64,000 bases of DNA from UBA3910 sp002391465 (GTDB taxonomy: Bacteria; Bacillota; Limnochordia; Darwinibacteriales; Darwinibacteriaceae). The notes beneath the pieces are model-generated. The model worked only from the letters and a program-made list of their open reading frames with translations, was not told the DNA's origin and searched no databases. Positions 58,936-64,000 of the stretch are shown here, piece after piece. Numbering within the stretch: position 1 is the stretch's first letter; each line of letters opens with the position of its first letter. The stretch covers positions 14,446 through 78,445 of the forward strand of contig JASGVS010000024.1 in assembly GCA_030054835.1 (NCBI GenBank), given 5' to 3'. A program made the position numbers and the translations under genes.

Positions 58936-59190
58936 GTAATTGTAGAGCGGAGATGACGGGGAGAGTAGGCTCGGAAGCCTTCCAGAGAGGGATGGCGTGC
59001 TGGAAACATCCTAAGGCGGAAGCGGCTGAAGTGCACCCCTGATCTTCCAACCGATCCGGCGAGCCCGGGGTAGGCTTGGACGGTACACTCGTTATCGTGT
59101 TTGAGTGCCAAGGCGCGTCTGTTTGTTGTGCCTTTGGAAGCAGAGTGGAACCGCGGCCCACGTCTCTGTAGAGACTGGGGCCGTTTTATT
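58936..59190 (+). promoter_or_regulatory. T-box riboswitch, cysteine specific
   Basis: About 250-nt leader of cysS. Specifier codon TGC (58998-59000) in the stem I loop, T-box sequence AGAGTGGAACCGCGG (59142-59156), and a terminator CGGCCC...GGGCCG with inner GTCTC/GAGAC (59154-59190) ending in TTTTATTTT. Uncharged tRNA-Cys should pair with the specifier and the T-box bulge to prevent termination. Confidence 0.93.
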
Positions 59191-59211
59191 TTGAAGGGAG
59201 GAGTTTAACTG

Positions 59212-60627
59212 GTGAAAATCTACGTATACAATACATTGACCCAGAAAAAGGAAGAATTTGCCCCGCGCAAAGAGGGTGAGGTAAGTATCTACGTCTGCGG
59301 CGTTACACCCTACGCGGAGGCCCATCTGGGGCATGCCCGGCCCAGCGTGGTGTGGGATGTGATCAAGCGTTTCTTCCGTTCCCAAGGTTACAAAACGATC
59401 CATGTCCAGAACTTCACGGACGTGGACGACAAGATTATTGAACGGGCCCAGCAGCAGGGGGTCGACGCACTGGAAATCTCCAGCTATTACACTGAGGAAT
59501 ACCTGGCGGCCATGGATGCGCTGGGTGTGGAGCGGGCAGATTATTACCCCAAAGTGAGCGAGCATATCCCTGAAATCGTGGGTTTGGTGGAAACGCTGGT
59601 GGAAAAGGAGCACGCCTACCAGGGTAACGGCGATGTCTTTTTCCATGTGGCCTCTTTCCCTGAATACGGCAAGCTGAGCAAGCAGAAGCTGGAAGAGCTG
59701 CGGGAAGGGACGCGTTTTGAGGTGGATCCGGCCAAGCGAGATGCGGTGGATTTTGCCCTCTGGAAAGGGGCAAAACCGGGTGAGCCCGCTTGGGACAGTC
59801 CATGGGGTTTGGGCAGGCCGGGCTGGCATATTGAATGCTCCGCCATGTCCCAGAAATACCTGGGGGAAGAGTTTGATTTTCACGGGGGAGGTACCGATCT
59901 CATTTTCCCCCACCATGAAAACGAAATCGCCCAGAGCGAGGCGGCTACAGGCAAATCCTTAGCCCGCTATTGGGTGCATACCGGTATGATCAACCTTAAG
60001 GACGAGAAAATGTCCAAGTCCTTGGGTAACGTGATTTCAATCAAGCAGCTGACAGAACGCTACCCTAAGGAACTGCTCCGTTTCTATCTTCTGAGCGTCC
60101 ATTACCGCTCCGCTTTGGAATACTACGAAGGTAAGCTAGAGGAGATGGAGCGGGGCTGGAGTAGGCTTAATGACGCGGTCAGGACCCTGATGGCTGACAT
60201 GGAGCAGGCCGAGAACGCTGCCCTAGGTGAGCTGGAACAGAAAGCAGTAGAAGAAATAAAGCGCTTAGGGGAGGAGCTTTTTGCCGCCTTCAGCGATGAT
60301 TTTAACACGGCAAAGGCAATTGGCGTCCTGTTCGAACTGGTACGGGAAGTGAACACCTATAAGCACAATGGCGGGAACAACCGCGCCGTTTTTGCCCAGG
60401 CTCTGGAACTCTTTCAGCTCTACGCCATAGACATCATGGATATCGTCCAGCTGAAAAAGGTGGACGGAAGCGGGTTGACAGCCGATCTGCTCGATCTGCT
60501 TCTTGGCCTGCGGGAAGAACTCAGGCGGGCTAGAAATTTCGAACTTGCCGATCGGATCAGGGACGAACTGACCGAACTGGGCGTGACTATTGAAGATACA
60601 CCCCAGGGGCCCAGATGGAAGGTCTAG
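59212..60627 (+). CDS. cysS: Cysteinyl-tRNA synthetase
   Basis: Class I aminoacyl-tRNA synthetase, 471 aa. Zinc-binding C29 in YVCGVTPYAEAHLGHARPS, HIGH-type HLGH (38-41), WHIECSAM and HHENEIAQSE zinc/active-site motifs, KMSKSLGN, and a C-terminal anticodon domain. GTG start after GGGAGGAG. Regulated by the T-box upstream. Confidence 0.97.
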   Translation: MKIYVYNTLTQKKEEFAPRKEGEVSIYVCGVTPYAEAHLGHARPSVVWDVIKRFFRSQGYKTIHVQNFTDVDDKIIERAQQQGVDALEISSYYTEEYLAAMDALGVERADYYPKVSEHIPEIVGLVETLVEKEHAYQGNGDVFFHVASFPEYGKLSKQKLEELREGTRFEVDPAKRDAVDFALWKGAKPGEPAWDSPWGLGRPGWHIECSAMSQKYLGEEFDFHGGGTDLIFPHHENEIAQSEAATGKSLARYWVHTGMINLKDEKMSKSLGNVISIKQLTERYPKELLRFYLLSVHYRSALEYYEGKLEEMERGWSRLNDAVRTLMADMEQAENAALGELEQKAVEEIKRLGEELFAAFSDDFNTAKAIGVLFELVREVNTYKHNGGNNRAVFAQALELFQLYAIDIMDIVQLKKVDGSGLTADLLDLLLGLREELRRARNFELADRIRDELTELGVTIEDTPQGPRWKV

Positions 60628-61025
60628 GTGATAGCGTGTTTATTGACGGAGAGTTGAATCCCGATCGCCTGTCGCCATTGGTACTAGCCTATGTGGGCGA
60701 TGCGGTTTATGAACTGTATATCCGCACCAAACTGGCTGCCCTATCGCCCAAAGTGCACGAACTGCACGGGGCTGCCGTGAAATATGTGCAGGCGGCGGGA
60801 CAGGCGGCTATTTTGCATGAGTGGGAACCTATTTTAACCGAAGAGGAAAAGGATGTGGTTCGCCGAGGTCGAAATGCTAAGGGAGGGGTGCCCAGACACG
60901 CTGATGCTTTAGAGTATCGCTACAGCACTGGGTTTGAGGCCCTTTTGGGTTATCTGTTCCTGAGCGGCCAAAAACAGCGCCTTAAGGAACTCATGGATAG
61001 AATTGAACCCTCGCTCAAATCATAA
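60615..61025 (+). CDS. mrnC: Mini-ribonuclease 3
   Basis: 136 aa, RNase III domain without dsRNA-binding domain; processes 23S rRNA precursors. LVLAYVGDAVYELYIR is the catalytic helix, and LGYLFLSGQ is also conserved. The ATG overlaps cysS by 13 nt; GTG 60636 is an alternative start. Confidence 0.94.
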   Translation: MEGLGDSVFIDGELNPDRLSPLVLAYVGDAVYELYIRTKLAALSPKVHELHGAAVKYVQAAGQAAILHEWEPILTEEEKDVVRRGRNAKGGVPRHADALEYRYSTGFEALLGYLFLSGQKQRLKELMDRIEPSLKS

Positions 61026-61040
61026 ACGGGAGGAATGGCA

Positions 61041-61652
61041 GTGAAAGTACTCAACAACGGGTTTGTGGAATTGGTGGAATACATGGGACAAGACCAGGCA
61101 GTGATCCGCAACGCCAGGCGCTGCTGGCGAAGTGAGGCTAAGTCGGAGGACTCGGATCGGAAACTGCTGCGCCATTTGATCACAGCCGGGCATAAAACGC
61201 CCTTTGAGGCTATGGTCTTTACCTTTGACGTTAAAGCGCCCCTATTTGTGGCCCGCCAGTGGTTCCGCCACCGCATCGGCTCTTACAACGAAGAATCCCT
61301 TCGGTACTGCGTCGCCCTGCGGGACTATTACATTCCGGAAAACCTAGAGGGGGAGTTGCGGGAAGCTTGGATTGCCCAGAATGAAAGCGCCTTTGACTTT
61401 TACGAACAGCTGGTGACAGAGCATAGGCTCCCCAAAGAACAAGCCCGCAGCGTACTGCCTGTAGGTATTTACACCACCTTTTATTGGACCGTGAACGGCA
61501 GCTCCCTCATGAACTTTCTCCAGCTGCGCCTGGATCGGGCAGCTCAGAAGGAGATTCGTGTGTACGCCCAAGCCGTACTTGAGCTGGTGAAAGAAGTCGC
61601 TCCCATTTCTTTCGGTATTTTCGAAAGGGAGGTATTGAAACTTAGTGAGTAA
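61041..61652 (+). CDS. thyX: Flavin-dependent thymidylate synthase
   Basis: Makes dTMP from dUMP with FAD and methylene-THF, 203 aa. The ThyX motif RHRxxSxNExSxRY is at ~76-89 (RHRIGSYNEESLRY). GTG 61041 is correctly spaced from GGGAGG; ATG 61035 lies too close. The end overlaps rlmB by 8 nt. Confidence 0.96.
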   Translation: MKVLNNGFVELVEYMGQDQAVIRNARRCWRSEAKSEDSDRKLLRHLITAGHKTPFEAMVFTFDVKAPLFVARQWFRHRIGSYNEESLRYCVALRDYYIPENLEGELREAWIAQNESAFDFYEQLVTEHRLPKEQARSVLPVGIYTTFYWTVNGSSLMNFLQLRLDRAAQKEIRVYAQAVLELVKEVAPISFGIFEREVLKLSE

Positions 61653-62379
61653 TATTGCCGGGCGTCAGCCCGTACTGGAAGCGCTGCGCTCTGGGCAGGA
61701 AATCAACCGCCTATTGATAGCCAAGGGCCAGCGCAAAGGCACAATTAGGCAGATCATTGACCTGGCCACCAAGCGGGGAGTGTTGATACAGGAGGTGGAC
61801 CGCCAGGTTTTGGATCGCTTGAGTGAAATACCAAACCACCAAGGTGTATTGGCTCAGCTGGCCGAGGTGGAATACGTCAGCTTAGATGAACTGTTGGCGA
61901 AGGTGCGAACGCCCGATTGGCCTCCCCTTTTGGTCCTTTTAGACAAAATTCAGGATCCCCACAACCTGGGCTCGATTATCAGAAGTGCGGAAGCGGCTGG
62001 GGCCCACGGCGTGATCATCCCTGAGCGCCGGGCTGCCGGTGTGACGGCAGCAGTAATGAAAGCCTCTGCCGGTGCCGCCAATTACCTGCCCGTCTGCCGG
62101 GTGGTTAATTTGGCTGCGGCGATGGATCGCCTCAAGGAAGAAGGCTTTTGGATTGCGGGGGCGGATATGGACGGGGAAGCCTGTTACCAACAGGATCTAA
62201 CCGGGCCTTTGGCCTTAGTTGTGGGCAGTGAAGGAACGGGCCTGAGCAGGCTCGTTAAGGAAAAATGTGACTTCCTAGCATCTATTCCCATGCGTGGAGA
62301 GGTGAACTCCCTCAATGCCTCGGTGGCCGCCGCCGTATTGCTCTTTGAGATCGTCAGGCAGCGAGGGGGCTTGTCTTGA
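61645..62379 (+). CDS. rlmB: 23S rRNA 2'-O-ribose methyltransferase RlmB
   Basis: 244 aa SPOUT enzyme. The N-terminal L30e-like substrate domain is followed by ILDKIQDPHNLGSIIRSAE-type, VVGSEGTGLSRLV and PMRGEVNSLNASVAAAVLLFE knot motifs (short form: SLNASVAAA). Expected target G2251. GTG start overlapping thyX. Confidence 0.94.
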   Translation: MSNIAGRQPVLEALRSGQEINRLLIAKGQRKGTIRQIIDLATKRGVLIQEVDRQVLDRLSEIPNHQGVLAQLAEVEYVSLDELLAKVRTPDWPPLLVLLDKIQDPHNLGSIIRSAEAAGAHGVIIPERRAAGVTAAVMKASAGAANYLPVCRVVNLAAAMDRLKEEGFWIAGADMDGEACYQQDLTGPLALVVGSEGTGLSRLVKEKCDFLASIPMRGEVNSLNASVAAAVLLFEIVRQRGGLS

Positions 62380-62448
62380 CCCTATCCGCGTCATGGTGTA
62401 TAATTGACTCGTGTTAATCTGGACAAACACCTGAGGCGGAGGCGATCG

Positions 62449-63102
62449 ATGGTGGGTGTAAATGCACCGAGGAACTTGTTTCAAATGTACGAGAATTTGA
62501 GCGACGAAGAGATTGTTCAACTCGCCCGGGACACAGATGATTACGCGCAAGAGCACCTGATTAACAAGTACAAGAACTTCGTGCGAGCTAAGGCACGTTC
62601 TTATTTTTTAATTGGGGCAGATCGGGAAGATATCATTCAAGAAGGAATGATCGGCCTTTACAAGGCCATTCGCGACTTTCGCCCGGACAAGCTTGCTTCG
62701 TTCCGTGCCTTTGCAGAGCTCTGCATTACCCGTCAAATTATCACTGCAATTAAGACCGCAACTCGGCAGAAGCACATTCCCCTCAATTCCTACGTTTCGC
62801 TGAACAAACCCATTTACGACGAAGAATCGGATCGGACGCTCCTCGATGTGATTGCCGGTTCCAAGGTGACAGACCCGGAGGAACTGGTTATCAGCAGAGA
62901 AGAGTTCATCGATATTGAAACGAAAATGGTGGAGTTCCTCAGCGAGCTGGAGTGGCAGGTACTCATGTATTATCTGGAAGGGAAGAGCTATCAAGAGATA
63001 GCGGACGAATTGGGTAGGCACGTCAAGTCAATTGACAATGCCCTGCAGCGAGTGAAGCGTAAACTCGAGCGCTATCTGGAGAAGCGGGAAAGTATCCAGT
63101 AA
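62449..63102 (+). CDS. sigH: RNA polymerase sigma-H factor
   Basis: Sigma-70 family factor for early sporulation and stationary phase, 217 aa. Region 2 is DIIQEGMIGLYKAIRDFRPD; region 4 is EIADELGRHVKSIDNALQRV. ATG 62449 follows GGCGGAGG. The order rlmB-sigH is conserved in Bacillota. Confidence 0.96.
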   Translation: MVGVNAPRNLFQMYENLSDEEIVQLARDTDDYAQEHLINKYKNFVRAKARSYFLIGADREDIIQEGMIGLYKAIRDFRPDKLASFRAFAELCITRQIITAIKTATRQKHIPLNSYVSLNKPIYDEESDRTLLDVIAGSKVTDPEELVISREEFIDIETKMVEFLSELEWQVLMYYLEGKSYQEIADELGRHVKSIDNALQRVKRKLERYLEKRESIQ

Positions 63103-63120
63103 AAATACTGGATTTTGCGG

Positions 63121-63149
63121 TTGACATACAGCGATTTCGTTGCTATACT
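63121..63149 (+). promoter_or_regulatory. Promoter of the three-tRNA unit
   Basis: TTGACA (63121-63126), 17 nt, TATACT (63144-63149). Confidence 0.92.
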
Positions 63150-63162
63150 CTTAAGTGGTTAA

Positions 63163-63238
63163 GCCGGTGTAGCTCAATTGGCAGAGCACTCGACTTGTAA
63201 TCGAGAGGTTGTGGATTCGACTTCCTCCACCGGCTCCA
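63163..63238 (+). tRNA. tRNA-Thr (anticodon TGT)
   Basis: Acceptor gccggtg/caccggc, anticodon stem ctcga/tcgag, loop ctTGTaa, CCA encoded. The T-stem gtgga/tcctc has a T-T mismatch at its second pair. Confidence 0.92.
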
Positions 63239-63255
63239 ACAAAGTTAATAAGTGT

Positions 63256-63341
63256 GGAGGGATACCCAAGCTGGCCAAAGGGGGCAGACTGTAAATCTGC
63301 TGGCAACGCCTTCACAGGTTCGAATCCTGTTCCCTCCACCA
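63256..63341 (+). tRNA. tRNA-Tyr (anticodon GTA)
   Basis: 86 nt with long variable arm, acceptor ggaggga/tccctcc, loop ctGTAaa, CCA encoded. Confidence 0.95.
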
Positions 63342-63356
63342 TTTTTATTAAAACAC

Positions 63357-63433
<77 letters not shown>

Positions 63434-63448
63434 TTTTAACTACTGTAG

Positions 63449-63475
63449 CCGTCAGATTGAATCTGATGGTTTTTT
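63449..63475 (+). terminator. Terminator after the tRNAs
   Basis: CCGTCAGA/TCTGATGG stem (one G-U) with TTTTTT. Confidence 0.85.
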
Positions 63476-63502
63476 GTTGCACTAAGCCTGCGTCCTCATA
63501 CT

Positions 63503-63742
63503 ATGAAGCGGGGGGTGTGGGCTGTGCTGGTCTGGGTGATCGCGGTAATTGTCTCGTTAATCTATTCTCTGCTGGTCCCCTTGTGGTTGATTTGGCCCCT
63601 GGCTGTAATCACCACACTGTACTTATTAACTCGTCAGCACAAAAAAGGGGTATCACAGCTCTCGGATAATGAGATTTTCTGGACCTTTTTGGGGGTTTTA
63701 GCCGTTCTTTTCTGCCAATTGTACCTTTTCTTGGGCGTTTAG
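63503..63742 (+). CDS. Small membrane protein, unknown
   Basis: 79 aa with two N-terminal helices close together (~5-40) and one at the C-terminus (~58-78). No family recognised. No good ribosome binding site precedes ATG 63503; an in-frame GTG at 63524 would have a GGGGGG upstream and may be the real start. Confidence 0.55.
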   Translation: MKRGVWAVLVWVIAVIVSLIYSLLVPLWLIWPLAVITTLYLLTRQHKKGVSQLSDNEIFWTFLGVLAVLFCQLYLFLGV

Positions 63743-63759
63743 GAGGACTTTACCACCAC

Positions 63760-63787
63760 TTGACGAAAGATACCGTGATTATAAAAT
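63760..63787 (+). promoter_or_regulatory. Promoter of tuf
   Basis: TTGACG (63760-63765), 16 nt, TAAAAT (63782-63787), about 39 nt before the ATG. Confidence 0.6.
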
Positions 63788-63825
63788 ATAAAATAATGAA
63801 GCTTTCCGAGAGGAGTGGAATCAGA

Positions 63826-64000
63826 ATGGCAAAACAGAAATTCGAGAGGACTAAACCTCACGTCAACGTGGGTACCATCGGTCACGTAGACCACGGTAAG
63901 ACCACCACGACCGCAGCTATCACCATGCTGCTGGCAGCTAAAGGTACTACCGAAGTCAAGAAGTTCGAAGAGATCGATAACGCTCCCGAAGAGAGGGAAC
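63826..64000 (+). CDS. tuf: Elongation factor Tu, N-terminal part
   Basis: First 58 codons; the gene runs off the window. KFERTKPHVNVGTIGHVDHG with the G1 loop GHVDHGKT is EF-Tu. GAGGAGTGG precedes the ATG. tuf after sigH and tRNAs is a gene order seen in some Clostridia-like genomes. Confidence 0.97.
   Translation, partial: MAKQKFERTKPHVNVGTIGHVDHGKTTTTAAITMLLAAKGTTEVKKFEEIDNAPEERE

Overview
The window is chromosomal DNA from an endospore-forming, probably anaerobic member of the Bacillota (Clostridia-like; I cannot name the genus). The evidence is spoIIE, spmAB and sigH, the conserved ctsR-mcsA-mcsB-clpC-radA-disA ... carD-yacL-ispDF-cysS-mrnC-thyX-rlmB-sigH-tRNA-tuf gene order, strong G-rich ribosome binding sites with many GTG/TTG starts, and a T-box leader. 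There is a complete selenocysteine insertion set (selA, selB, tRNA-Sec). No rRNA operon, prophage, intact insertion sequence or CRISPR array is visible.

Layout. 1-10.3 kb: the tail of a phosphohexomutase; an ABC-2 exporter pair; a LamG lipoprotein; a GNAT acetyltransferase; an AMMECR1/LigB fusion with its radical SAM partner and an iron-type alcohol dehydrogenase; a MATE exporter; a uridine-kinase-like protein. 10.5-11.4 kb: ten tRNA genes behind one promoter, then about 430 bp of non-coding DNA with a possible transposase scrap and a palindrome matching the tRNA-Ala anticodon arm. 11.9-16.8 kb: an Ldh-type dehydrogenase, a DUF4342/two-component operon whose regulator has no ordinary start codon, and a cell-wall amidase. 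17-23 kb: an old-yellow-enzyme, a DNA glycosylase, two metal-transport-like membrane proteins, and an M23 peptidase with murB. 24-31.5 kb: a lone trpB, a double FMN-binding protein, a small Cys protein, a tRNA-Asp, RseC, a second ABC-2 exporter, FliK/FlhB-like proteins and YibE/F. 31.6-33.5 kb: a membrane-pyrophosphatase relative that has lost much of its catalytic site.

33.5-43.5 kb: tRNA-Met, spoIIE-tilS-ftsH-folB, htrA, a three-gene block of unknown small proteins and two secreted or anchored unknowns. 43.6-48.2 kb: tRNA-Sec converging on selB-selA, then spmB-spmA. 48.3-64 kb: the CtsR heat-shock operon (promoter and CtsR box visible), radA-disA, carD, a PIN/TRAM protein, ispDF, cysS under a Cys T-box, mrnC, thyX, rlmB, sigH, three tRNAs including initiator Met, and the start of tuf.

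The window is mostly housekeeping, sporulation, stress and envelope functions. The observations most worth following are the degenerate membrane pyrophosphatase, the response regulator with an apparent ATC start, the AMMECR1-radical SAM-alcohol dehydrogenase operon, the unknown block downstream of htrA, and the tRNA-derived palindrome. All assignments come from reading the sequence; no database search was run.
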